Under the pieces are notes generated by a model, which was not told the DNA's origin, ran no database searches, and was given only the letters and a program-made list of their open reading frames with translations. A DNA stretch of 64,000 bases from Altererythrobacter sp. H2 (lineage in GTDB: Bacteria; Pseudomonadota; Alphaproteobacteria; Sphingomonadales; Sphingomonadaceae), in NCBI RefSeq assembly GCF_035319885.1, contig NZ_CP141285.1:248001-312000 (forward strand), in the 5' to 3' direction. Numbering within the stretch: the first letter of the stretch is position 1; each line of letters opens with the position of its first letter. This document shows positions 35,457-43,810 of this stretch, piece after piece. The position numbers and the translations under genes are program-made.

Positions 35457-36107
35457 CTAGCGCCCTCCGCTAACGTCGATGAGCTGGCGGGTGATTGAAT
35501 CCCGGACGGACTGGTCAGACATGCGCATCGCCCATTCAGGATCGGCCCGGCGGATGTCGGTGGCCGAGCGGCTGTCAGGATCAAAGCGGAGGATTGCCAG
35601 TGCCGGTGAACTCCATTTGCCCGGTCGGGAAAGGCTGGTCGGCGGAACACGGAACCGCCGGAGCCAGGCCATCGCTGGGCTGGCGAAAGCGGATGCATCA
35701 TAACCCGGCCGGGCGATAATCGCAATCGGCATAGTCCGCGCGATCCGGCGCCAGTCGCGCCAGAGGTGGAACTGGGCCAGATTGTCCGCTCCCATCAACC
35801 AGACGAACTGCTGGCGGGGATAGCGGCGGCGCAGCGCAGCGAGAGTATCGACCGTGAAGCGCGTGCCCATTGCCTGCTCGATCGCGGTCACCCGGATCGG
35901 TGCCCGCCGGGCCGCCCGAACCGCCGCGTGCATCCGCTTGGCAAGGGGGGCCATACCAGCCCGGGGCTTGAGCGGGTTGCCCGGCGACACCAGCCACCAC
36001 ACCTCGTCGAGACCCAGCGCTTCGAGCGCGAACAGGCTAATCCGACGGTGGCCTCCATGGGCCGGGTTGAAGCTGCCTCCGAGCAGGCCGATCCGCTGCG
36101 CTTTCAC
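35457..36107 (-). CDS. nadD: Nicotinate-nucleotide adenylyltransferase
   Basis: The 216-residue enzyme adenylates NaMN to NaAD in NAD synthesis. The nucleotidyltransferase signature GLLGGSFNPAHGGHRRIS (the HxGH site is HGGH) is near the N-terminus. VWWLVSPGNPLK and FVWLMGADNLAQFHLWRDW follow, with the ATP motif SATDIR (usually ISSTxIR) near the C-terminus. The start is GTG 36107, ten bases after the proA stop, so it is in one operon with proA. Confidence 0.94.
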   Translation of the reverse strand: MKAQRIGLLGGSFNPAHGGHRRISLFALEALGLDEVWWLVSPGNPLKPRAGMAPLAKRMHAAVRAARRAPIRVTAIEQAMGTRFTVDTLAALRRRYPRQQFVWLMGADNLAQFHLWRDWRRIARTMPIAIIARPGYDASAFASPAMAWLRRFRVPPTSLSRPGKWSSPALAILRFDPDSRSATDIRRADPEWAMRMSDQSVRDSITRQLIDVSGGR

Positions 36108-36117
36108 ACGCTGGCCT

Positions 36118-37389
36118 TCACGGGCGGGTCTGCCCGGTGCCGCGCACCTGCCACTTGTAGGTCGTCAGCCCTTCCAGTGCGACAGGTCCGCGCGCATGAA
36201 GCCGCCCGGTCGCGATGCCGATCTCCGCCCCCAGTCCGAATTCGCCCCCATCGGCATACTGGGTCGAGGCGTTGACCATGACGATTGCCGAATCGACCTC
36301 GTCGAGGAAGCGTTCGGCGGCGGCGTCATCCTGAGTCACGATCGCTTCGGTGTGGCCAGAGCTGTGCCGGGCGATGTGGTCCATCGCTGCATCCAGCCCG
36401 TCGACCACGGCGACTGACAGGATCGCGTCGAGGTATTCGGTGCCCCAGTCGGCTTCCGCCGCAGGCAGGATGCGCGGATCGAGCGCCCGCGCGCGGGGAT
36501 CACCGCGCAGTTCGCAACCACCTTCGATAAGTGCTGCACAGACTTGCTGCGCGCCAGCGAACCGCGCATCGATCAGCAGGGTTTCCATGGCCCCGCAGAT
36601 GCCGGTCCGGCGCAGCTTGGCATTGACCGCGATCGCCTGCGCCATTGCCGGATCGGCGTCGTGATGGAGGTAAGTGTGGCAGATCCCGTCGAGGTGGGCG
36701 AGCACCGGCACCCGGGCATCGGCCTGGACCCGGGCCACCAGGCCCTTGCCGCCGCGCGGAACGATCATGTCGATCAGGCCCGCTGCCGCGAGCATGGCGC
36801 CGACCACTGCCCGATCCTGATCAGGGACAAGCTGGACCGCAGCAGACGGAACGCCGCCTTCGGTCAGGCCGCGAACCATGGCTGCATGGATGGCGCGGTT
36901 GGAATGGACCGCTTCGCTTCCCCCGCGCAGCAGCACGGCGTTGCCCGAGCGGACGCACAATGCCGCAGCATCGGCCGTCACGTTGGGGCGGCTCTCGTAG
37001 ATGATCCCGATCAGGCCGATCGGGATGCGGACCCTGCTCAGGCGCAATCCGCTGGGTTGCTCGCTCTGGTCGATGATCTCGCCCACCGGATCAGGCAGAG
37101 CCGCAACCTGCTCCACCGCATCGGCGATCCCCGCCAGCCTGGCGGAGTCGAGTCGCAACCGGTCAAGCATGGCTGGGGCCAGACCAGCTGCAGCACCGGC
37201 CGCCAGATCGACTTCATTGGCTGCAAGAATCCCGTCTTCAGCCAGCCGAAGGGCTGCCGCAGCAGCGCGCAGGGCGTGAGCCTTTGCAGCGTCGCTCATC
37301 TGCGCCAGCTGGCGCTGGGCCTGACGCCCCTCCCGCGCCAGACTGGCGACGATTTCAGCGGGTGTCGATAGGGTGGTTTGGACAGTCAT
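36118..37389 (-). CDS. proA: Gamma-glutamyl phosphate reductase
   Basis: The 423-residue NADPH enzyme makes glutamate-5-semialdehyde for proline synthesis. Recognisable are RIPIGLIGIIYESRPNVTAD, GNAVLLRGGSEAVHSN, PRGGKGLVARVQ, the catalytic cysteine in KLRRTGICGAMETLLID, and STQYADGGEFGLGAEIGIAT. It heads the minus-strand unit proA-nadD-rsfS-rlmH-envC. The 233-base gap to the divergent M23 gene contains GGTTAACC followed by a GATTC site (about 37546-37558) and CCTGTCAG repeats, but no certain promoter. Confidence 0.96.
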   Translation of the reverse strand: MTVQTTLSTPAEIVASLAREGRQAQRQLAQMSDAAKAHALRAAAAALRLAEDGILAANEVDLAAGAAAGLAPAMLDRLRLDSARLAGIADAVEQVAALPDPVGEIIDQSEQPSGLRLSRVRIPIGLIGIIYESRPNVTADAAALCVRSGNAVLLRGGSEAVHSNRAIHAAMVRGLTEGGVPSAAVQLVPDQDRAVVGAMLAAAGLIDMIVPRGGKGLVARVQADARVPVLAHLDGICHTYLHHDADPAMAQAIAVNAKLRRTGICGAMETLLIDARFAGAQQVCAALIEGGCELRGDPRARALDPRILPAAEADWGTEYLDAILSVAVVDGLDAAMDHIARHSSGHTEAIVTQDDAAAERFLDEVDSAIVMVNASTQYADGGEFGLGAEIGIATGRLHARGPVALEGLTTYKWQVRGTGQTRP

Positions 37390-37622
37390 CAGCGCTCCCT
37401 AGCAAGCCGAATCGGACCTGTCAGGCAGCGAGTATCGATTCCCTCAGCGGATGACGGTAATGAGCCGCGCAAGCGCCCATCTCCGATTGGTTCCCGCCGC
37501 AATCCTCGTTTCATCGCGCGACTCCGTCGGCTCGCCCCTCTGTCAGGTTAACCGATTCGACCTGTCAGAATTGGTCTGTTACGGGCCCGCCAACGAAAAC
37601 GCAGGGACGTGGGGTCGCCGCA

Positions 37623-38816
37623 TTGAAAACATCTCTTGCCGCAGGCAGATGGCAAAGCCGCCTGCGTGACTGGTTTCCGGACCGCGAGTTCTTCATGCGG
37701 TCCAATGGCCAGGTTCGCTTCATCAGGATTTCGTCGAAGGTCCAGCTCGTCGCTGCCGGCATCGCGCTTGTTGCGTTGCTGGCCTGGGCCATCTCGCTCG
37801 CGGTCATGGGCTGGGCGCAATATCGCGCGCAAGCTGACCGCTGGTCGCTGCTGGAACGCGAAGCTCAGGTCGCCCAATCGGAAGAGCGGGTCAACGCCTA
37901 TCGCGACAACCTGAGCGACGTGACCGAAGACCTCGCCAAGCGCCAGCAGTTCCTCGAACAGATGGTCGAAGCTCTGCCCGAAGATGTCACGCCCGACGAC
38001 ACGGTGACCGATTCGTCGAGCGAGTCGGCGGCCACGATCGACAAAGTCAGCAGCGCGATACCCGAAGCAGGCGAACTGGCCCGGATCGAAGCGCGGCAAC
38101 TGGCACTGGTGGAGCGGTTGACCCGCTTCGCCGACGGCCGTGCCAGCCGCGCGGCCATTGCGATCCGCAAGCTCGGGCTCGATCCTGCCGTGATGCTCCG
38201 GGCGGCTGACCAGGATGCCGTGGGCGGTCCGCTCGAACTCCTGGCTACCGGCCGCGATGGCACGATCGATCCGCGGTTCGAGCGGCTCGGCCTCAGCCTC
38301 GCACGGATGTCAGCTCTGGAACGCGGGCTCGATGGCATTCCCCAGGTGCGGCCTGCTGCCATCGCCGAGATTTCTTCCAGCTTCGGCTATCGCCGCGATC
38401 CTTTTACCCGCGGAGCAGCGATGCATTCGGGGATCGATTTCCGGGGGCCGATCGGTGCGCCGATCTATGCCGCTGCCGATGGCGTGGTCACCTTCGTCGG
38501 TGTGAAGTCGGGTTATGGCAACACGGTGGAGATCAGCCACGGCAACGGCATGATGACCCGCTACGCGCACATGTCACGCTTCGCCGCCCGGACGGGGCAG
38601 AAAGTTGCCGCCGGGGACCAGATCGGCGGAATCGGCAACACCGGCCGTTCAACCGGCCCGCACCTGCACTTCGAGGTCCGTATAAACGATCGCGCGGTCA
38701 ACCCACGCCCCTTCCTGGAGATGGCACCCAATGTTCTCGAAGAAGCCCGCCGAGACCCGGCAAGCGCCCGGGCACTCGCCCGCAACAAGACAGGGCAGGC
38801 ACGTGGCCAGCAGTAG
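37623..38816 (+). CDS. M23 peptidoglycan endopeptidase, membrane anchored
   Basis: The 397-residue protein has a short cytoplasmic N-terminus (WFPDREFFMRSNGQVRFIRI), one membrane helix (VAAGIALVALLAWAISLAVM) and a periplasmic coiled coil (about 75-180). A complete LytM domain follows: zinc ligands in MHSGIDF and in PHLHFEV, with YAHMSRFAAR between. It should cut peptide cross-links in the wall. The start is taken as TTG 37623 because conserved-looking sequence precedes ATG 37695. It overlaps the bactofilin gene by 86 bases; M23-bactofilin linkage is a known pairing in wall-shape control. Confidence 0.9.
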   Translation: MKTSLAAGRWQSRLRDWFPDREFFMRSNGQVRFIRISSKVQLVAAGIALVALLAWAISLAVMGWAQYRAQADRWSLLEREAQVAQSEERVNAYRDNLSDVTEDLAKRQQFLEQMVEALPEDVTPDDTVTDSSSESAATIDKVSSAIPEAGELARIEARQLALVERLTRFADGRASRAAIAIRKLGLDPAVMLRAADQDAVGGPLELLATGRDGTIDPRFERLGLSLARMSALERGLDGIPQVRPAAIAEISSSFGYRRDPFTRGAAMHSGIDFRGPIGAPIYAAADGVVTFVGVKSGYGNTVEISHGNGMMTRYAHMSRFAARTGQKVAAGDQIGGIGNTGRSTGPHLHFEVRINDRAVNPRPFLEMAPNVLEEARRDPASARALARNKTGQARGQQ

Positions 38817-39180
38817 TTCCACTTTCTCCGTGATCGGCGCGGACGTGACGATACGCGGCGATGTCATCGCTTCGACCGAACTCCATGTCGATGGATCGAT
38901 CGAAGGCGACATCCAGTGCGCCTCGCTGGTTCAGGGCGAAAGCAGCACGATTACCGGCGCAGTGACGGCGGAAAGCGCCCGGCTGGCTGGCCGCGTAGTC
39001 GGCAGCATCACGGCGCGCGAGCTGGTCGTGCTGCGCTCGGCGCGGATCGAGGGCGATGTGCACTACGATGCGCTGACCATCGAACAGGGGGCACAGGTCG
39101 ACGGCCGCTTTGCCCACCGCGTCCCTGGCAAGACGGACAGTGGTAAAGTTGCCGAGCCGGTCCTGACCCTCGCCAACTGA
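38731..39180 (+). CDS. Bactofilin (polymer-forming cytoskeletal protein)
   Basis: The 149-residue protein carries a bactofilin beta-helix core (STFSVIGADVTIRGDVIAST to DALTIEQGAQVDGRFAHR) flanked by short disordered tails. The N-terminus MFSKK matches the membrane-targeting start known for many bactofilins. That supports ATG 38731 despite an 86-base out-of-frame overlap with the M23 gene. GTG 38803, inside the linker, would shorten the overlap to 14 bases but lose that motif. It polymerises without nucleotide and probably positions the M23 enzyme. Confidence 0.9.
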   Translation: MFSKKPAETRQAPGHSPATRQGRHVASSSSTFSVIGADVTIRGDVIASTELHVDGSIEGDIQCASLVQGESSTITGAVTAESARLAGRVVGSITARELVVLRSARIEGDVHYDALTIEQGAQVDGRFAHRVPGKTDSGKVAEPVLTLAN

Positions 39181-39184
39181 GCGT

Positions 39185-40849
39185 TTACAGCACTTCCGCG
39201 CGCAGGGCCTTGCGGTCTAGCTTGCCGATGATGGTGCGCGGCAAGGCATCTCGGACGACGACCTGATCGACCCGCTCGTGCTTGCCGACGCGGGTGTTGA
39301 GCCATTGCTTGAGCGAATCGGCATCTGCCGCCCCGGGTTCCACCAGAGTTATGTAAACGCGGGGGACTTCGCCCAGATATTCGTCGGGCACTCCGATCAC
39401 CAGCGCTTCCTTGACCGCCGGGTTCTGCAGGATCACGTCCTCGACCTGGCTGGGGAAGACCTTGAACCCGCCCACCGCGATCATGTCCTTGATCCGGTCG
39501 ACAATCTCGAGGAAGCCGTCCGCATCGATGGTAGCGACATCGCCTGTCCGCAGCCACCGCTTGCCCTGGTGTTCGACAAACACCTCGGCATCGGTTTCCG
39601 GACGGTTCCAGTAACCGCGCATCACCTGGGGCCCGTGGATGGCCAGTTCTCCCGGCTCGCCCTCCGGCGCCAGCCGTGTCGGGTCACCCTTGTCCAGCAG
39701 CAGCACCTCGGTGCCGGCCACGACCTGCCCGATGGTGCCTTTCTTGCGCGTTCCTTCGTAGGGGTTGGCCGACACCACACCCGCGCTTTCCGTCAGGCCA
39801 TATCCCTCGACCAGCCGCACCCCCGTCACCGCCTCGAAGCGGTCGTGCACCGGCGCGGGCATGGGGGCTCCGCCAGAGATGCAGACCTTGAGCGAGGACA
39901 GGTCGGTCTTTGCAAGGTCCGGATGGTCCAGCATCGCCTGGAACATCGTCGGCACGCCGGGAAAGCCGGTGGTGCGATACTTCTGGATAGTGCGCAGGAC
40001 CTGCTTCGTCTCGAACCGGGGGACCATGGCGATCGACGCGCCCGTCGCTACGGCGTGGTTGAGTAGCGCGGTATTGGCGAAGACATGGAAAAAGGGCAGC
40101 GCGCCCATGAACACTTCCTTGTCGACCTGGCCAAACGGGTTGATGGCCGCGACCTGCTGGGCGTTCATCACCAGCTGGCTGTGGCCGAGCATCGCGCCCT
40201 TCGGCCGCCCCGTCGTACCACCGGTATATTGCAGCAAGGCGAGGTCGGTGGCGGGATCCAGTGGAACCGGGACCGGTTCGGCCAAGGGCGTGCAGTCCTG
40301 CCAGGGCAGTACATTGCCGCTCCATTCGACCCTGGCGATCTTGCTCCGGCCGAGTGTCCTGAGCAGCAGGCCCTTGGCCCACGGCAGCATCTGCGCCAGC
40401 GATCCGACCACCAGCGTATCGAGCGAAGACCCTGCCAGCACCGCCTGCGCGGTCGCATGAAGCTCAGGCACATCAAGTGTGACCAGCAGCCGGGTGCCAC
40501 TGTCCTCAACCTGCCAGGCCAGTTCTTCGACCGTATAGAGCGGTGAAAAGTTGACGACGATCGCCCCCGCCATCATCGCTCCGTAATAGGCCGAGGCATA
40601 GATCGGCACGTTGGGCAGGAACAGGCCGACCCGGTCGCCTTTGGTCACGCCAAGCGCCTGCAGACCCGCCGCGAACTGCTGCGCCTCGGCAAAGATTTCG
40701 CCGTAACTGTAGGTCCGGCCAAGGAAATGCAGGAAGGGCGCCTGCGGGTTGGCGCTGGTTGACCGCTCCAGCAACTGGGGCAGCGTCATCAGCGCAAAGC
40801 GCGTGTCCCACGGGGTCGGGTGATGGTAGGGGAGCTTGCTTACATCCAT
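39185..40849 (-). CDS. Long-chain fatty acid-CoA ligase
   Basis: The 554-residue adenylate-forming enzyme activates fatty acids to acyl-CoA. The AMP-binding motif is YTGGTTGRPKGAMLGHSQL. VEGYGLTESAGVVSANPYEG, GELAIHGPQVMRGYWNRPE, WLRTGDVATIDADGFLEIVD and RIKDMIAVGGFKVFP follow, with the C-terminal catalytic lysine region PRTIIGKLDRKALRAE. It is convergent with the bactofilin gene (4-base gap). FadD-type function is likely; chain length is unknown. Confidence 0.92.
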   Translation of the reverse strand: MDVSKLPYHHPTPWDTRFALMTLPQLLERSTSANPQAPFLHFLGRTYSYGEIFAEAQQFAAGLQALGVTKGDRVGLFLPNVPIYASAYYGAMMAGAIVVNFSPLYTVEELAWQVEDSGTRLLVTLDVPELHATAQAVLAGSSLDTLVVGSLAQMLPWAKGLLLRTLGRSKIARVEWSGNVLPWQDCTPLAEPVPVPLDPATDLALLQYTGGTTGRPKGAMLGHSQLVMNAQQVAAINPFGQVDKEVFMGALPFFHVFANTALLNHAVATGASIAMVPRFETKQVLRTIQKYRTTGFPGVPTMFQAMLDHPDLAKTDLSSLKVCISGGAPMPAPVHDRFEAVTGVRLVEGYGLTESAGVVSANPYEGTRKKGTIGQVVAGTEVLLLDKGDPTRLAPEGEPGELAIHGPQVMRGYWNRPETDAEVFVEHQGKRWLRTGDVATIDADGFLEIVDRIKDMIAVGGFKVFPSQVEDVILQNPAVKEALVIGVPDEYLGEVPRVYITLVEPGAADADSLKQWLNTRVGKHERVDQVVVRDALPRTIIGKLDRKALRAEVL

Positions 40850-40955
40850 GTCAGCATGGATGACGCATCCCCTTCACCCGTTCAAGCGCAAACGGCGCAG
40901 CAGGTTTGCCCGGACCGGAACCAGACCCCGGACCAACGGCTTGCGAGAGCGCCGC

Positions 40956-41663
40956 TTACTCGCCGCTGGCTTCACCGGCCCGCTTGGCTTCGAGCCAGGC
41001 TGCGGCTTCCGCTTCCTGCGCTGCCTCGGCAGCGGCCTTGCCGGCCTCTTCGCGTTCAGCGCGCAGTTCCGCAATCAGCTTGTCGCGATCGGAGGTGTCT
41101 TCTGCCGCAATCTCGGCCAGCTCGGGCGCCTCGGCGGTGCCGGCCTTCTTGGCAGCCTTGGCCACCATCGCGTCAAGTTCGCGCTGCGAACACAGGCCGA
41201 GTGTAACGGGATCCTTCGGCTGAATGTTGGCGATGTTCCAGTGGCTGCGATCACGGATCGCCGCAATCGTGTTGCGCGTGGTCCCGATCAGCTTGCCGAT
41301 CTGCGCGTCAGTGATTTCCGGATGGTTGCGCAGGATCCAGGCGATGCCGTCGGGCTTGTCCTGCCGCTTGGACACCGGAGTGTAGCGCGGACCCTTGGTG
41401 CGGGTCGCCTCGACCGGAGCCTTCTGCATCTTGAGGCGATAGGCGGGATCGGCCTGACCGCGCTCGATTTCGGCCAGCGTCAGTTCGCCCGAATGCAACG
41501 GATCACGCCCGGTGTACTTGCTGCCGGCCAGATCGTCAGCCATGGCCTGCACTTCGAGGATGTGGATGCCGCAGAAATCAGCGATCTGTTCAAAGCTGAG
41601 CGCGGTGTTGTCAACTAGCCAGGTGGCAGTGGCATGCGGCATCAGCGGGGTGGGTTGGGCCAT
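40956..41663 (-). CDS. trcR: Cell-cycle transcriptional regulator TrcR (DUF1013)
   Basis: The 235-residue alphaproteobacterial protein has a DUF1013 region (PLMPHATATWLVDNTALSFE, FCGIHILEVQAMADDLAG, DPLHSGELTLAEIERGQAD). A helix-turn-helix-like segment (ITDAQIGKLIGTTRNTIAAI) and the stretch RSHWNIANIQPKDPVTLGLC follow. The C-terminal 55 residues are an Ala/Glu-rich charged helix. Family members are annotated as cell-cycle transcriptional regulators acting with RNA polymerase. AGGAAAAC precedes the ATG. A terminator-like hairpin lies just upstream. Confidence 0.9.
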   Translation of the reverse strand: MAQPTPLMPHATATWLVDNTALSFEQIADFCGIHILEVQAMADDLAGSKYTGRDPLHSGELTLAEIERGQADPAYRLKMQKAPVEATRTKGPRYTPVSKRQDKPDGIAWILRNHPEITDAQIGKLIGTTRNTIAAIRDRSHWNIANIQPKDPVTLGLCSQRELDAMVAKAAKKAGTAEAPELAEIAAEDTSDRDKLIAELRAEREEAGKAAAEAAQEAEAAAWLEAKRAGEASGE

Positions 41664-41689
41664 TGTCGTTTTCCTGAGAATAAAGGGCC

Positions 41690-41723
41690 TGAAAATAGAA
41701 GGGCCGCCCCTTTCCGGAGCGGC
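41690..41723 (-). terminator. Rho-independent terminator between the GT4 gene and trcR
   Basis: On the minus strand GGCCGCTCC pairs with GGGGCGGCC (one U-G wobble) around GGAAA, followed by the T-rich stretch CTTCTATTTT. It is about 45 bases after the GT4 stop at 41768 and 27 bases before the trcR ATG. It would make trcR transcription independent of, or attenuated from, the upstream genes. Confidence 0.65.
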
Positions 41724-41767
41724 CACGCTGGCGCGATCTAGGCCATGCGCGGCCTGAGGGCAAGCGC

Positions 41768-42844
41768 TTAGGCGGTCAGGGCCGCTTCGTCCAAGGCCAC
41801 CAGCCCGGCAACGAACTGGTCGGTCGCCGCTTCCCAGCTGAACTGGGTAGCATAAGCAATGCAGGCGCGGCGGTCGCAATACAGCGCGGCGTCGATCGCC
41901 CGTTCGAGCTGTTCGGACAGCGCGCCGACAGCCTCGGTGACCACGTCTACCGGGCCCGGCACGGGATAGGCCGCGACTGGCGTGCCGCAGGCAAGCGCCT
42001 CGATCATGACCAGACCGAACGTGTCGGTCCGGCTGGGAAAGACGAACACGTCGGCCCCGGCAAAGCAGCCGGCCAGCTCGGCCCCGCTGCGGCGGCCAAG
42101 AAAGTGCGCCTGGGGAAAGCGGGCCTGCAACGAAGCAAGCTCCGGCCCGTCACCGACCACCACTTTGCTGCCAAGGTAAGGGCAGGCAAGAAATGCCTCG
42201 ATGTTCTTCTCCACGGCCACCCGCCCGACATAGAGCTGGATCGGGCGGGGCAGGTCTGCAAACAAGCCGGGCGGCTTGGCATCAGGCGTGAAACAGGCCA
42301 GATCGACACCCCGGCTCCAGTGGTGCAGCCGGTCCAGGCCGTTGGCGCGCAGTTCCTGGCGGATCGAGCCGGTTGCGACCATGATCCGCTGCGCCGGGCG
42401 GTGAAACCAGCGAATATAGTGCCAGAACAGAGAGGGCGAGAGGCCGGTCCGCCGAGCCACATAATCCGGGAACTGGGTGTGGTAGGCAGTCGTGAACGGA
42501 ATGCCTCCGGCAACGCAATAGCGCCGCGCGGCGATGCCGAGCGGCCCCTCGGTCGCTATGTGAACCGCATCGGGGTTGTGGGCAGCAAGCTGTGCGGCAA
42601 CCGCACCTGGGCGCGGCAGAGCGAGGCGGATTTCCGGATAGGTCGGGCAGGGCAGGGACCGAAACTGGTCCGGTGCCACCACCATGATGTCATGGCCACG
42701 CGCGCGCAGCAGATCGCAGGTGGCCGTCAATGTACGGACGACGCCGTTCATCTGGGGCAACCATGCATCCGTGACGATGGCGATCCGCTGGGGGAACGGT
42801 GCGCATGCAGCGTCTCCGAAGGGAAAGCCGGTCATCCGGTTCAC
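41768..42844 (-). CDS. Glycosyltransferase family 4 (MgtA-like, lipid or cell-surface mannosyl/glycosyltransferase)
   Basis: The 358-residue GT-B enzyme has the motif RIAIVTDAWLPQMNGVVRTL, typical of bacterial MgtA/SqdX-like glycosyltransferases. TTAYHTQFPDYVARRTG, GVDLACFTPDA and the C-terminal VFPSRTDTFGLVMIEALACG (E-x7-E) follow. Such enzymes glycosylate diacylglycerol or other lipid acceptors. The GTG start overlaps the stop of the metallophosphoesterase gene (GTGA), a two-gene operon probably concerned with membrane lipids. Confidence 0.85.
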   Translation of the reverse strand: MNRMTGFPFGDAACAPFPQRIAIVTDAWLPQMNGVVRTLTATCDLLRARGHDIMVVAPDQFRSLPCPTYPEIRLALPRPGAVAAQLAAHNPDAVHIATEGPLGIAARRYCVAGGIPFTTAYHTQFPDYVARRTGLSPSLFWHYIRWFHRPAQRIMVATGSIRQELRANGLDRLHHWSRGVDLACFTPDAKPPGLFADLPRPIQLYVGRVAVEKNIEAFLACPYLGSKVVVGDGPELASLQARFPQAHFLGRRSGAELAGCFAGADVFVFPSRTDTFGLVMIEALACGTPVAAYPVPGPVDVVTEAVGALSEQLERAIDAALYCDRRACIAYATQFSWEAATDQFVAGLVALDEAALTA

Positions 42845-43707
42845 GCCGCGCGCCTTTCGACCTCGATGTCAGCCTCGACCCGTTCCAGCTCGCGGCGGGC
42901 GATTTCCTCGGGCCAGTGGAGCAGTTCCATCCGGCCATCGAAATGCTCCACCAGCGCGGTGCACCCTTCGACCCAGTCGCCATCATTGTAGTATTCGATC
43001 CCGTCAAAATCCCGGATTTCCGCGGTATGGATGTGGCCGCATACCACTCCATCCACACCGCGTTCCCCAGCCGCACGCGCGACCACTTCCTCATAGCGGG
43101 AAATGAACTCGACCGCGTTCTTGACCTTGTGCTTGGCGACCTTCGACAGTGACCAATAGGGCAGGTTGAAGGCCCGGCGGACCACATTGACCCAGTGGTT
43201 CAGCCCCATGAGCAGGTGGTAGAGCGCGTCGCCCACGAAGGCGAGCCAGCGATGTGCCAACATGACCGTGTCGAACTCGTCGCCATGCAACACCATCAGG
43301 CGCCGCCCATCCGCAGTGCTGTGAAAGGCCGCGCGGCGGATTTCGACACCGCCGAAGTTCATCCCGGTGAACTGGCGGAACATCTCGTCATGGTTGCCGG
43401 GGATATAGACGATGCGCGTGCCGCGCCGGGCGCGCTTGAGGATGCGGCGGACAATATCGTTGTGGGCGGCGGGCCAGTAGAACTTCTTCTTCAGCCGCCA
43501 GCCGTCGATGATGTCGCCGACGAGGTACATCGTCTCGCTGTCGGTATGGTCGAGGAAATCGATCAGCAGCTCGGCATTGCAGCCTTTGGTGCCCAGGTGA
43601 ATATCGCTGATCCAGATGGTGCGATAGCGCCGCCGCCCGGTGGCGGGCACCATCGCCCGGCGCGCCGACGGGCTGATTTGCGGAACAGGCAAGCGGTCGA
43701 TAGCCAT
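42841..43707 (-). CDS. LpxH-like UDP-2,3-diacylglucosamine diphosphatase family metallophosphoesterase
   Basis: The 288-residue calcineurin-like phosphoesterase has the full metal motif set: IWISDIHLGT (DxH), YLVGDIIDGW (GDxxD), YIPGNHDEMF (GNHD), LMVLHGDEFD (GD) and VCGHIHTAEI (GHxH). It belongs to the COG2908 group, annotated as UDP-2,3-diacylglucosamine diphosphatase. Whether it acts in lipid A synthesis here is uncertain, because many alphaproteobacteria use LpxI. ATG 43707 has GGAGG six bases upstream; the frame open farther upstream (to 43755) is not needed. Confidence 0.88.
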   Translation of the reverse strand: MAIDRLPVPQISPSARRAMVPATGRRRYRTIWISDIHLGTKGCNAELLIDFLDHTDSETMYLVGDIIDGWRLKKKFYWPAAHNDIVRRILKRARRGTRIVYIPGNHDEMFRQFTGMNFGGVEIRRAAFHSTADGRRLMVLHGDEFDTVMLAHRWLAFVGDALYHLLMGLNHWVNVVRRAFNLPYWSLSKVAKHKVKNAVEFISRYEEVVARAAGERGVDGVVCGHIHTAEIRDFDGIEYYNDGDWVEGCTALVEHFDGRMELLHWPEEIARRELERVEADIEVERRAA

Positions 43708-43753
43708 GGGGGCCTCCGGGGCTGGCGGTCTCGCCCGGAGCATATGACGCGGC

Positions 43754-43794
43754 ATTGTGACACCCTCACCGCAATCGCGTGACGGTTGCGAGTC
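43754..43794 (-). promoter_or_regulatory. Possible promoter region with a GACTCGCAA element
   Basis: On the minus strand GACTCGCAA (43794-43786) is followed after 11 bases by TTGCGG and after nine more by CACAAT (43759-43754), about 47 bases before the LpxH-like ATG. The nonamer is the same as in the clpA and carD upstream regions, but the second arm and the -10-like box are weaker and the arm spacing is longer. Confidence 0.3.
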
Positions 43795-43810
43795 AGCCGC
43801 GGCGTGGCTG

